DNA of 21,274 nt from Chloroflexota bacterium. GTDB taxonomy: Bacteria; Chloroflexota; Anaerolineae; Anaerolineales; UBA4823. The translations under genes and the position numbers were made by a program. Below are positions 13,757-21,274 of the stretch, piece after piece. The notes below the pieces were generated by a model, which saw nothing but the letters and a program-made list of their open reading frames with translations, was not told where the DNA came from and did not search any database. Numbering within the stretch: position 1 is the stretch's first letter; each line of letters begins with the position of its first letter. Location: NCBI GenBank assembly GCA_023395675.1, contig JAEWYL010000055.1, positions 1 through 21,274 on the forward strand, in the 5' to 3' direction.

Positions 13757-14458
13757 TTACTCCTGAGACTCACTTTCCTGTTTGTGCAGCCGGACCCAGC
13801 CGCGCCGCAGAGCGTAAATCGCGGCCTGTGTCCGGTCTTCCACCCCCAGTTTTCTCAGGATCGCGGTCACGTGGTTCTTCACCGTCTGGTGGCTGATGCC
13901 AAGCAGGGTCGCGATCTCTTTGTTGCTTTTGCCGTGCGTGACATAGGCCAGCACCTCCATCTCGCGGGTCGAAAGCGGCTGGAAGGGCTCTCCCGGATCG
14001 CTGTAGGGGCGCACAGCCCCTTCGGTATGCGCCGCCAGCCAGCGTTCCATGCTGGAGCTGTCCAGTACCTGGCCCCCCACCACATAGCCGCCCGAAGCCA
14101 CCGTGCGGATGGTGTTAATCAGGTCGTCCGGGAGCACATCCTTGGTGCAGTAGGCGGCAGCGCCCACCGTCATGGCATGGATCCGCTGCTGCTCATCGTC
14201 ATAAGCGGTAAGCAGGATCACGCGCGTGGACAGCTTCTCCAAGGCCAGCTGCCGGGTCACCTGCTGCCCGTTCAGGCCGGGGAGATTGACATCCACAATG
14301 GCGACGATCGGCTGCATGGTCCGGATGATCTCAATCGCTTCCTCACCGTTCGAGGCCTGTGCAACCACCTCCAGGTCCGGTTCCAATGAAAGCGAATCGG
14401 CCACTCCCTGGCGAAACAGCGGGTGGTCATCGACAACAATGATGGTGATTTTATTCAT
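13757..14458 (-). CDS. NarL/DegU-family response regulator
   Basis: The 233-residue protein has a receiver domain (3-122) with Asp10/Asp11, phosphoacceptor Asp56 (IVDVNLPG), Thr84 and Lys106, and a LuxR-type helix-turn-helix (160-220) containing LSTREMEVLAYVTHGKSNKEIA and GISHQTVKNHV. It should bind DNA as a dimer after phosphorylation by the neighbouring kinase. The ATG at 14458 gives a normal receiver start and has GAGGG about five bases upstream; in-frame sequence further upstream is not conserved-looking. It is the first gene of a two-gene operon with the kinase. Confidence 0.94.
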   Translation of the reverse strand: MNKITIIVVDDHPLFRQGVADSLSLEPDLEVVAQASNGEEAIEIIRTMQPIVAIVDVNLPGLNGQQVTRQLALEKLSTRVILLTAYDDEQQRIHAMTVGAAAYCTKDVLPDDLINTIRTVASGGYVVGGQVLDSSSMERWLAAHTEGAVRPYSDPGEPFQPLSTREMEVLAYVTHGKSNKEIATLLGISHQTVKNHVTAILRKLGVEDRTQAAIYALRRGWVRLHKQESESQE

Positions 14459-14742
14459 CCCAGCCCTCGCACGTACCTGTGTTGGTCGAAGGTGAATCCA
14501 TTCACCCGCGGGCGGCGAATTTATCCCGGTTGCCCGCTTCGCTTCAACCATAGTAGCCAGACCTTTGTATTGTGATCATATGGAATCACCTCAATAAAAG
14601 CGATCTTACCTGCTACACGACAGCCAGCTTACAAATTTCAGGCTCATCCTCAGGATTATCGCGATCGCTTCAGTTCCCTGCGGTCCGGCGTGAGTGTGAG
14701 TATAGCATAGACAAACCTCGCAAGCAACCAAAGCGGATACAG
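14459..14742. other. Long leader and promoter region of the two-component operon
   Basis: No gene was found here. The promoter at 14699-14727 would give an mRNA leader of about 230 bases before the regulator start. The leader includes the palindrome GCGATCGC (around 14661-14668) and AT-rich stretches, but no riboswitch class could be recognised. Confidence 0.5.
14699..14727 (-). promoter_or_regulatory. Promoter of the response regulator-kinase operon
   Basis: TTGCTT (14722-14727) and TATACT (14699-14704) are 17 bp apart on the minus strand. The -10 box matches five of six consensus positions. Confidence 0.55.
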
Positions 14743-14784
14743 AAAAGCCTGAAAGAGCTTTACAATTCCGATATTAAGGCTTTT
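14743..14784 (-). terminator. Possible terminator after the glycosyltransferase genes
   Basis: AAAAGCCT (14743-14750) and AGGCTTTT (14777-14784) form an 8-bp stem with a 26-base loop that itself contains a small AAAG/CTTT stem. It starts one base past the stop at 14786. The U-run is inside the stem end (CAGGCTTTTC on the minus strand), so strength is uncertain. Confidence 0.45.
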
Positions 14785-14785
14785 G

Positions 14786-16306
14786 TCAGCCAGGCCCGCG
14801 CGGCCTCCAGCGGTAGACCGCCATATTTTCCCCGCCCTGCAAAGGGGCAAACTTCGCCCCGCTGGTGAAAACCAGATCACCGTGCTGCCCTAGATAACGA
14901 TACCAGCCCGGAAATGTTACCAAAAAGGCCGCATTCTGCTCATCCAGAAAGGCCGCCAGCCACTCTTCGTCCCGAATGAAGGGGATGACCTCCGGTGAGA
15001 TCAGGCCCGCCAGGTCCAGGATGCGCCGCCGGCCAAAGTAGCCCAGGGCGCCGATATCGTGCGCGGCTACCAGGTCATCCGGGCCGGTGTGAGCCGCCAC
15101 CCAGCGGGCCGTCTCCACCATCTCGCTCTCGATCACAGCCACATCCAGGGCATACTGCCTCGCCCCAAGGGCCCAGAAGGCCAGCAGTACACACCCGACC
15201 ACCAGCACACCGGCCCGGCTCAGCACCCGCGGCCAGAAATCCGGCGACCGCAGCCTGAGCCACTGCACCGTGCCTGCCAGGCCCCAGATGAAAAAGACCG
15301 GCATCATGGGGATCAGGTAGCGCCCGTGCTGGTACCCAACCGGCAGCCGCAGCGCGTAGACCAGCAGATAGCCCGCCGCCCAGGCAGCCCCTCCCAACAC
15401 CACCCACTGCCTTCGTTTGAGCCCCTGCACCAAAAGGAAGAGGAAGCCGGGCGCCAGTAAGAGGCCAGCACCGACCAGAGGCAAAGCACCCAGACGCAGC
15501 AGCCGCTCAAAAAAGGGTTCAGCCAGCAGCGAGGCGTATTCGGCCTGCTTGGCGTAGAAGGTATTGGGCCACAGATCTCCGTTCAAGCGGGCATTAAAGA
15601 GCAGGTAAGGGAGAAAAAGGAGCGCAAAACCGGCCCCCAATTGAAGGAGCTGTGCCGCCGTTTTCCTGACCCGGGCCAAAAGGCCAGCGCGCTGTGTGCC
15701 GCCTGCCGTGCGAAGCCGGGTTTCATCCCACTGGTTGAGGGCCAGGACGAAGAGCGCCGGGCCGAGCAGGGTGATGCCGTCCGGCCGCACCCAGGCGCTC
15801 AGGCCGATGAGCAATCCCAGCGCCAGCGGGCGCCCCCAACCACGGGCGAGCCAGGCCAGCACCAGCAGCGCCGCCAGGACCTGCAAGAGGGTCTCCATCC
15901 CTGAAACCGCCGCCCAGACCAGGCGCCACTCCAGCGCCAGCAGAGCGCCGGCCGCCGCGGCCCAGCCCCTGGCTGAGGGCGCCAGGGCGCGAAAGAGCAG
16001 GCTTCCCAGCATGGAGACCCCCGCCAGGGAGAGCCACCCAAGCAGGTAGGTCCACAGGTAGGGCCCGAGACCCAGCGCATGCCCGGCAGCCAGCAGCCCC
16101 GACCAGAGCGGCGAGGTTGAGCCGGCCGAAGGCTGGCCCGGCAGATAAGCCCACTCCCCGAACTGCCCCAGACTGCGGGCGTAGGTCTGGTGGATCCAGG
16201 CGTCGTCCAGCGGAAAGCCCAGCCGGTAGACGGCGGCGCTGGCTCCCAGATAGACCAGCACGGACAGTGCGCTGAGCGCCAGGTGGGGCAGGATTTTTCT
16301 CATCAT
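14786..16306 (-). CDS. GT-C-like polytopic membrane glycosyltransferase (I)
   Basis: The 506-residue protein is highly hydrophobic with about ten membrane helices and a soluble C-terminal part (about 400-506). Near the N-terminus, after the first helix, the loop FPLDDAWIHQTYARSLGQ carries an acidic pair, Asp34/Asp35, at the place where GT-C enzymes hold the catalytic acid. GQPSAGSTSPLW follows. Such proteins transfer sugars from polyprenyl-phosphate donors on the outer membrane face; the substrate cannot be read. The C-terminal domain (DDLVAAHDIGALGYFGRRRILDLAGL) is common in these bacterial proteins. ATG 16306 overlaps the stop of the preceding gene, with ATG 16303 as an equal alternative. 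Frame sequence upstream belongs to the neighbour. Confidence 0.75.
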   Translation of the reverse strand: MMRKILPHLALSALSVLVYLGASAAVYRLGFPLDDAWIHQTYARSLGQFGEWAYLPGQPSAGSTSPLWSGLLAAGHALGLGPYLWTYLLGWLSLAGVSMLGSLLFRALAPSARGWAAAAGALLALEWRLVWAAVSGMETLLQVLAALLVLAWLARGWGRPLALGLLIGLSAWVRPDGITLLGPALFVLALNQWDETRLRTAGGTQRAGLLARVRKTAAQLLQLGAGFALLFLPYLLFNARLNGDLWPNTFYAKQAEYASLLAEPFFERLLRLGALPLVGAGLLLAPGFLFLLVQGLKRRQWVVLGGAAWAAGYLLVYALRLPVGYQHGRYLIPMMPVFFIWGLAGTVQWLRLRSPDFWPRVLSRAGVLVVGCVLLAFWALGARQYALDVAVIESEMVETARWVAAHTGPDDLVAAHDIGALGYFGRRRILDLAGLISPEVIPFIRDEEWLAAFLDEQNAAFLVTFPGWYRYLGQHGDLVFTSGAKFAPLQGGENMAVYRWRPRGPG

Positions 16307-17886
16307 TCCGCAGCGCCCAGGATCTCGAACAAATACACGCCGCTCGCCTGGCCGAGATATGCCAGCCCTTCCCGGTCCCCCGGGTGGGCGTACAGCTCGT
16401 GCAGCGGGGCCGGGTGGTTGTATTCCAGCAGGACAAAGCGCGCCCCGTAGCGCCGCCCGGCTGCCAGCAGGGTATCCACCCCTCCATTCGGAATGGAGAT
16501 TGCCGGCCTGCCGGAGGCCAGGTAGAAACCCGGGGTATTGTTGACCAGGATGATATCCTCCTCGCCCGCACCGGCAGCCTGCAGCATCCCTTGCACGGCG
16601 GCATACTCCACGGGGCCACTTTCCGGAGAGCCGCCCGTCCGGGCCTCTGCTGCCCGCCCGGTAGCCAGGAAGACCGTCATCAGGGCGGCCAGGACAACCA
16701 GGGCGCTGCGAAAGACCAGCCCGGCGCTGCTCGCCGCCCAGCCGCGGCGGCGCACGCCCCATTCAATAAAGGCCTCCAGGCCGAGCGGAGCGGCAGCCCA
16801 GATCAGCGGCTGCAGCGCGGCCCCCGAGTGGAAGTACCCGCCGCGCGCGCCCTGAAAAGGAAAAACCAGGCTCATCACAACCAGGGTCAGCAGCCAGCCC
16901 GCGCCCGCCAGGAGGACGCGCCGGTCTTCTCGCAGGCGCCAGAGACCGGCAGCCGCCAGGGGGAGCAGGAAAACCTGCCCCTGGACGGCGAGGGTGTGCA
17001 GCAGGTTTGTCCCGCCCGCTTGCAGGCGCGCCTCGAGGATGCGGCCCCAGCCCGAGGCCAGCCAGCGCTGCGGCGTGAGGAGCGAGGCCGGATAGGCATA
17101 GAGCTCATCGTAATCCAGCAGCCACAGGGCCTTTGCCCCGCCGGGCGCCAGGGGGGAACCGAATACGCTGAAGTTGCGCGCCATCCACGGCCCCATCACC
17201 AGCAGATAGCCCAGCAGCGCCGGCCCGGCGAGCGCCAGGAACCCGCGCAGCCCTCCCTCCGGCTCGCCCCGCCTCCACACCGCCAGCAGAGCAGCCAGGA
17301 AGGCCAGCCCCAGCCACAGCAGGCCGTCCGCGCGCGCCAGATGCATCAGCCCGGCTGTTACGCCCAGGAGCAGGAACCTCCAGCCCCCGGTTTTCACGCC
17401 CGGGCCTGCCAGCAGGAGAAAAGCGCCGCCCAGGAGCATATACAGCCCAAAAGTGTCGGTGGTGACCAGAAAAGCCAGGTAATAGCCCGGGAAAAGCGCC
17501 AGCAGACCGCTGAGGAGGGCCAGGTCCCGGCGGGAGGTGAAGGAATAAGCCAGGGCTGCGGTCAGGGGCGGGATACAGCCCGCCGCCAGCAGGAAGGGGA
17601 ACCGCCCGGCCGCAAAGGCGGCCGTACCGGAGAGCCGCAGGCCCAACGCTGCCAGGAGGGAGGCCAGCGGCATCCAGTAGGCGTGGGAGGGATGGGGCAG
17701 GCCGGCGGGGTTGTCCAGGTAATTCCACAGGAAGGGCTCGCTGAAACCATGGCCCTGTGCCAGCCGCTGCCCGAGGGCGAAGTAATATTCAGCGTCCATG
17801 TACCCCGGCGCGGTGAAGAAAATGGACAGGCCCAGGGCAAGCCCGAAGGCAAGTAGGAAAAGCAGCAGATAATCGCGTCGCTTCAT
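16303..17886 (-). CDS. GT-C-like polytopic membrane glycosyltransferase (II)
   Basis: The 527-residue membrane protein has an N-terminal helix, then the loop APGYMDAEYYFALGQRLAQG with Asp31 and Glu33, and PHPSHAYWMPL with two histidines. About ten more helices and a short soluble C-terminus follow. The architecture is that of the GT39/GT-C superfamily, where this first loop holds the catalytic acid. No strong match to a named enzyme was recognised. A GTG codon at 17889 precedes the ATG and could also be used. It lies 9 bp after the preceding gene and overlaps the next by 4 bp, so it is part of one transcription unit. Confidence 0.7.
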   Translation of the reverse strand: MKRRDYLLLFLLAFGLALGLSIFFTAPGYMDAEYYFALGQRLAQGHGFSEPFLWNYLDNPAGLPHPSHAYWMPLASLLAALGLRLSGTAAFAAGRFPFLLAAGCIPPLTAALAYSFTSRRDLALLSGLLALFPGYYLAFLVTTDTFGLYMLLGGAFLLLAGPGVKTGGWRFLLLGVTAGLMHLARADGLLWLGLAFLAALLAVWRRGEPEGGLRGFLALAGPALLGYLLVMGPWMARNFSVFGSPLAPGGAKALWLLDYDELYAYPASLLTPQRWLASGWGRILEARLQAGGTNLLHTLAVQGQVFLLPLAAAGLWRLREDRRVLLAGAGWLLTLVVMSLVFPFQGARGGYFHSGAALQPLIWAAAPLGLEAFIEWGVRRRGWAASSAGLVFRSALVVLAALMTVFLATGRAAEARTGGSPESGPVEYAAVQGMLQAAGAGEEDIILVNNTPGFYLASGRPAISIPNGGVDTLLAAGRRYGARFVLLEYNHPAPLHELYAHPGDREGLAYLGQASGVYLFEILGAAE

Positions 17887-17895
17887 CACCGGGTC

Positions 17896-19566
17896 TCAGG
17901 GCTCAAACCGGAATATGGATACGGAGCCGTTGTGGTAGACCTCGCGCAGAGCGCCCGGGGAGGCGGCCAGACCTGCGCTTGCCCGCCACCGGTCCGCTGC
18001 CTGGCCCGCAAGGGCGCGCTCGTAGGGACCGAAAAGCACCCAACGCACCCCGGCCTCCTGCAGCAGGCCGGAGCCCTCTACCCCGCTGAAGAACCCGCTC
18101 GCCAGCCGGGTCTTCTCTGCATAGTTCAGGGTCTCGATCGGGTGCCCCAGGTAGACCGGCAGACCGGCTCTGGCGGCCACCAGCCGGCCCGTCTCTTCCG
18201 CCGAGAACACCAGCTCCTCCGGGCCTGCCCCAGCAGCCAGCCAGTCCACCGCCTGCACCAGCTCGCCGGGGTCAAAATATTCGGCGGGCCGGGCGGCCAG
18301 CACCAGGCAGTAGCCGGAGACCAGATAAAAGGATGAGAGCGAGGCCAGCAGGACGAACGCCAGAACCAGGGGTCCGGGTTTCGCCAGGAAGCCGGAAGCC
18401 TTTACCCTGCGGGCAGATGTCTTCAGAACCGCTTTCAGCCCATAGACAGCCAGCAGCGCCAGGGGCAGGGTGTAAGCCATCATAAAGCGGCGCTGGAGCA
18501 CGAGGGGGAGGTAGGCCAGAAACAGCGCTCCGGCGCACCAGGCCAGGGCCGCGCCGGCCCCGACCGTCTCGCAGTCCGCCGGGCCGCGGGCCTCCGCCTC
18601 CGGGCGGATCCACCGGCGGGCGACGAACCAGGCCCCAACCAATGCCAGGGGCCAGAACAGGCCGAATCCCCACAGATAGTAGCTGAAGGGCGGCGAGGCG
18701 GTCACGTTCTGACCGGAGAACCCCTGCCAGGCAGGATCACCGGCGAGAGCCTGCCAGTGATAGAGCAGGAGCGGCGCCTGGGCCAGCCCGACCACCAGCA
18801 GGGGCCCCAGGCTGCCCCAGGAGAATTTCCGCCGCTGCTGGGAGAAACCGGCCCAGGCCCCCGCCAGCGCCAGGTCGCCCAGCAGGGGGGCAAACGGCTG
18901 CACCGGCTGGATCAGGACCCCCAGCAGCGCAGCCAGGGCCAGCTTCCAGGCGGCAGGCCGGCGCAGGAAGCTGAGATAGGCCGCGACCATGCCTGCCAGG
19001 AGGGCCGTCACCCACGAAAAATGGGGAAAAATCATCAAGCCGAAGAAAAGGTAAGCGTCCATCAGCCAGAAATCCACCGGCGAGATGCCGGCCTGCGGCA
19101 GCGCGCCCAGGATCAACTGCAGCCAGCCCAACCCGGACCCGAAAAATGCCAGCAGAAAAGCCATGCGCCGCCAGAGCCGCTCGGCAAAGAGCTGGGCCGC
19201 CAGCAGGTAGACCGCCAGCCCCGCCAGGGCGCCGGCAGCCAGCCGCCCGAGCTGGTACGCGGTGGGCAGGCTGAGGCCGGTCCAGCGGGCGGCGTGGCCC
19301 AGAAAGATATAGGCCAGCTTGATATACGCCCCGCTCTGCTCCTCGCCGGTCATGCGCATCCTATAGGCCCATTCGCCCCGCTCGCCCAGGTGCATGGTCG
19401 CCAGATGGACGGCGTAATCCATGCGGTCGAAAACGGCACCGGAGAAAACCTGCTCCGGCGTCTGGGACGCATAACCACTCAGGTAGGGCAGGCTGCTGAG
19501 CAGCAGGGCCAGCGCCAGCACCCCCCCGACCCAGGCCCATTCGCTACGGCTGATCGGAGTAGACAT
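17896..19566 (-). CDS. GT-C-like polytopic membrane protein (III)
   Basis: The 556-residue protein has an N-terminal helix (about 12-32), then a loop with SGAVFDRMDYAVHLATMHLG (Asp50 a candidate catalytic acid), EEQSGAYIKLAYIFLGH, many further helices and a soluble C-terminal region from about 420. It resembles the large hypothetical membrane proteins of Chloroflexota that are distantly related to GT-C enzymes; I do not recognise a specific enzyme. ATG 19566 overlaps the end of the upstream glycosyltransferase gene by 23 bp, indicating translational coupling. Confidence 0.65.
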   Translation of the reverse strand: MSTPISRSEWAWVGGVLALALLLSSLPYLSGYASQTPEQVFSGAVFDRMDYAVHLATMHLGERGEWAYRMRMTGEEQSGAYIKLAYIFLGHAARWTGLSLPTAYQLGRLAAGALAGLAVYLLAAQLFAERLWRRMAFLLAFFGSGLGWLQLILGALPQAGISPVDFWLMDAYLFFGLMIFPHFSWVTALLAGMVAAYLSFLRRPAAWKLALAALLGVLIQPVQPFAPLLGDLALAGAWAGFSQQRRKFSWGSLGPLLVVGLAQAPLLLYHWQALAGDPAWQGFSGQNVTASPPFSYYLWGFGLFWPLALVGAWFVARRWIRPEAEARGPADCETVGAGAALAWCAGALFLAYLPLVLQRRFMMAYTLPLALLAVYGLKAVLKTSARRVKASGFLAKPGPLVLAFVLLASLSSFYLVSGYCLVLAARPAEYFDPGELVQAVDWLAAGAGPEELVFSAEETGRLVAARAGLPVYLGHPIETLNYAEKTRLASGFFSGVEGSGLLQEAGVRWVLFGPYERALAGQAADRWRASAGLAASPGALREVYHNGSVSIFRFEP

Positions 19567-21145
19567 ACAGGCGCAGGTCTCCCCAGGTCTCGACGCGCTC
19601 CAGGTTGAGCTGCGCGTCCAGCCAGGTCAGGTGCGGGTGCTGCGGGTTTGCGGAGCCTTCCAGCTCGTCGAGCGCCCGTTGGAAGATGATGAACCAGAGG
19701 CGCCCGCCGGGTTCCAGCCCGGAAACGGCCTCCTCGACGCCGGGCACTGCGAGCAGCCCGAGCACCCGCTGGGTGGGCAGGGCCAGAGTGTCCGAGCCGC
19801 TGCCCGGCGGGTCCGCCAGGTAGTGTTGGGGCAGGTCCGGATCGTAGATCACCGCCGGCAGCAGGCTGAGCTTGTTGGAATGCAGGATCAGGTCGCCCTG
19901 GGCCGCGCGCCGGCTGAGGGAGGCGTCCAGCCCGGCATACGGCCCGTAGGGGAAGCCCCGGTAGGCGAAATGCTCGTACACGCCCAGGCTCATGCCCGCC
20001 AGCAGCAGGGCGAAAGCCAGCCCGGCGACCGGCCGCGGCAGGCCGGTGCGGGTGAAGGCCCAGCCCAGCCACATCAGGAACAGCATCCCGGAGGGGAGCA
20101 GGGCCCGTTCGATAAAGACCGGCTGTATCTGCGAGACGGCGAAGAGCAGGGCCAGGGGCGCAAGAGCCAGGTACAGCAGCCATAGGCCGCGCCGGGAGCC
20201 GGGCAGCCCGGCCCGTAACGCCCGCAGCGTCTGCCAGCCCGCCAGCGCCAGGCAGGCCAGGGCGGCGAACAGGGCGACCGGCAGGGCCAGACCGGGCAGG
20301 GGCAGGTTGCTCACGTAGCTGACCAGCGCGGTGATCAGCCTGCCCACACCGGGCTTTTGCGTCCAGTACGCGCTCTGCACCTTTTGAAGCTGGGAGGGTA
20401 GGAACCAGAGCCAGGGCAGGTAGAGCAGCAGGGCGAGCAGGGAAGCCGGGATCGCCGCCCGCAGGCTCTTCCAGCGGCGGGCCAGGAGGGGGGTGGCTGC
20501 CAGGGGCAGCAGGAAAAAAACCGCCAGGTTCTGGGTGTACTGGGCCCCGGCGGCGGCCAGTGCGAACAGCACCCACCCGCGCGCCTGCCCGCGGCGCATC
20601 CCCAGCCACAGGCCCAGGGTGGCCGCCAGGCACAGGAAGGCCAGCAGGGCGTACATGCGGATCTCCTGGGCATAGTGAAGCTGAAAGGGCGATATTGCCG
20701 CCAGAGCGGCAAAGCGCAGGCCAACCCAGGGCGAGAAAAGCCCGCGCCCCAGCCGGTAGGCCAGCCACACAACGCCCAGCCCGAACAGGACGGACAGCAA
20801 GCGCGCCGCGGCGACCGAGCCCCCGAAGACCTGCATCCAGCCCCACAGGAGCCAGTAATAGGCCAGCGGGTGCACGTCCGCCGCCCCGCCTCCAGCCGGG
20901 GTCAGCGTGCCTGCCAGCATCGCCGCCGGGCCTTTCGAGGCGAAGAGCATGGCAAAGGCCTCATCGTACCAGACCGGCCGCGAGGCGAGGAAACCCAGGC
21001 GCAGCAGCAGGGCCGGCAGGGCGGGGATCAGCCAGGCAAAGCGCAGGAATGCGGCGCGCCGCGCCGGCTCTGACCGTTTACCCGGGGCGTCGTTCAGAGG
21101 CGTGGAAGCCGGTGTGCTGGCAGCGTGGCGAGAGTGAGAAGACAC
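19544..21145 (-). CDS. GT39 (PMT/ArnT-like) membrane glycosyltransferase
   Basis: This 533-residue protein shows the clearest family signature of the set: RPVWYDEAFA with Asp61/Glu62 (the WxDE motif of the PMT/ArnT fold), VHPLAYYWLLW with His92-Pro93, and HYAQEIRMYALLAF at 156-169. About eleven membrane helices and a soluble C-terminal region of some 130 residues follow. Family members use polyprenyl-phosphate-linked sugars to modify proteins or lipids outside the membrane. The start is GTG 21145; the ribosome site is weak and no nearby ATG exists. The first 30 residues are polar and basic, an unusual cytoplasmic tail of low conservation. Confidence 0.82.
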   Translation of the reverse strand: MSSHSRHAASTPASTPLNDAPGKRSEPARRAAFLRFAWLIPALPALLLRLGFLASRPVWYDEAFAMLFASKGPAAMLAGTLTPAGGGAADVHPLAYYWLLWGWMQVFGGSVAAARLLSVLFGLGVVWLAYRLGRGLFSPWVGLRFAALAAISPFQLHYAQEIRMYALLAFLCLAATLGLWLGMRRGQARGWVLFALAAAGAQYTQNLAVFFLLPLAATPLLARRWKSLRAAIPASLLALLLYLPWLWFLPSQLQKVQSAYWTQKPGVGRLITALVSYVSNLPLPGLALPVALFAALACLALAGWQTLRALRAGLPGSRRGLWLLYLALAPLALLFAVSQIQPVFIERALLPSGMLFLMWLGWAFTRTGLPRPVAGLAFALLLAGMSLGVYEHFAYRGFPYGPYAGLDASLSRRAAQGDLILHSNKLSLLPAVIYDPDLPQHYLADPPGSGSDTLALPTQRVLGLLAVPGVEEAVSGLEPGGRLWFIIFQRALDELEGSANPQHPHLTWLDAQLNLERVETWGDLRLYVYSDQP

Positions 21146-21172
21146 GGGAAAAGCTGTAAATTGGGAACGGGT

Positions 21173-21274
21173 TTAATAGCGTGTGGTGAGGACGTCCACC
21201 AGGACGCGCGGCGGGCGGGTGGCCCACCAGCGGATCCACCAGAGGCCGAACAGGCAGAAGAAGGGCAGGGGCAG
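21173..21274 (-). CDS. Partial gene, C-terminal 33 residues of an unidentified membrane protein
   Basis: An open frame enters from the right edge and ends at TAA 21173-21175. It reads a hydrophobic stretch PLPFFCLFGLWWIRWW followed by the basic tail ATRPPRVLVDVLTTRY. A terminal membrane helix with a basic cytoplasmic end is the best reading. It ends 27 bp before the GT39 gene on the same strand, so it probably belongs to the same operon. No function can be assigned. Confidence 0.6.
   Translation of the reverse strand: MPLPFFCLFGLWWIRWWATRPPRVLVDVLTTRY

Noticed and set aside
14661..14668. GCGATCGC octamer resembling the cyanobacterial HIP1 repeat
   Set aside because: Found only once as a notable copy and expected by chance in GC-rich DNA; gene content does not suggest a cyanobacterium.
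16384..17856. 490-residue open frame on the plus strand
   Set aside because: It lies fully antisense to a membrane protein gene with clear helices and motifs. Its Gln/Gly/Arg-rich composition without domains is the usual shadow of a GC-rich gene.
18757..19608. 283-residue plus-strand frame
   Set aside because: Antisense to the 17896-19566 membrane protein, Gln-rich, no ribosome site or domain.
19479..20846. 455-residue open frame on the minus strand in another frame
   Set aside because: It overlaps the GT39 gene in a different frame and consists of Arg/Ala/Gly/Pro-rich sequence; the GT39 frame has the conserved motifs.

Overview
The window is about 21 kb of GC-rich bacterial chromosome with dense, mostly co-directional genes. 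No tRNA, rRNA, CRISPR array or intact insertion sequence was seen. The gene mix suggests a member of Chloroflexota, probably Anaerolineae: a Tad pilus locus without a secretin gene, a REC-fused TadZ, a DegS/DegU-like two-component pair, and a run of large GT-C type membrane glycosyltransferases. That assignment is inference from gene content, not from a marker gene.

Region 1 (1-2465): a truncated lipoprotein gene reads leftward off the window edge. Facing away from it are a membrane-anchored TlpA/ResA-type thioredoxin, an Lgt-like membrane protein whose usual catalytic residues appear to be missing, and a pteridine-reductase-like short-chain dehydrogenase (FolM/PTR1 type). Region 2 (2466-4135): folate genes folB and folK on the plus strand meet folE on the minus strand, and the stop codons of folK and folE overlap by 8 bp. 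With the reductase upstream, this looks like a tetrahydropterin/folate synthesis cluster. Region 3 (4136-5827): a leader with strong hairpins, then hpf (long ribosome hibernation factor) and comF on the minus strand.

Region 4 (5828-12571): a Tad (tight adherence) pilus locus on the minus strand. In transcription order it has a 48-residue Flp pilin with its own promoter and terminator, a highly structured spacer, then a promoter for cpaB/rcpC - tadZ (REC + ParA-like) - tadA - tadB - tadC. An 83-bp MITE-like palindrome sits between cpaB and tadZ. Region 5 (12695-14727): a NarL-family response regulator and a soluble DegS-like histidine kinase, just upstream of flp and plausibly regulating it. 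Region 6 (14743-21274): four tightly packed or overlapping minus-strand genes, three complete GT-C-like polytopic proteins and the C-terminal end of a fourth gene cut by the window edge, probably serving cell-surface glycan assembly or protein glycosylation.

Most intergenic gaps carry perfect or near-perfect inverted repeats, and several promoters close to the sigma-70 consensus can be read (TTGACA-like -35 boxes with 16-17 bp spacers). Starts were moved from the longest open frame to ATG/GTG/TTG codons supported by a Shine-Dalgarno sequence, family N-termini or codon use.
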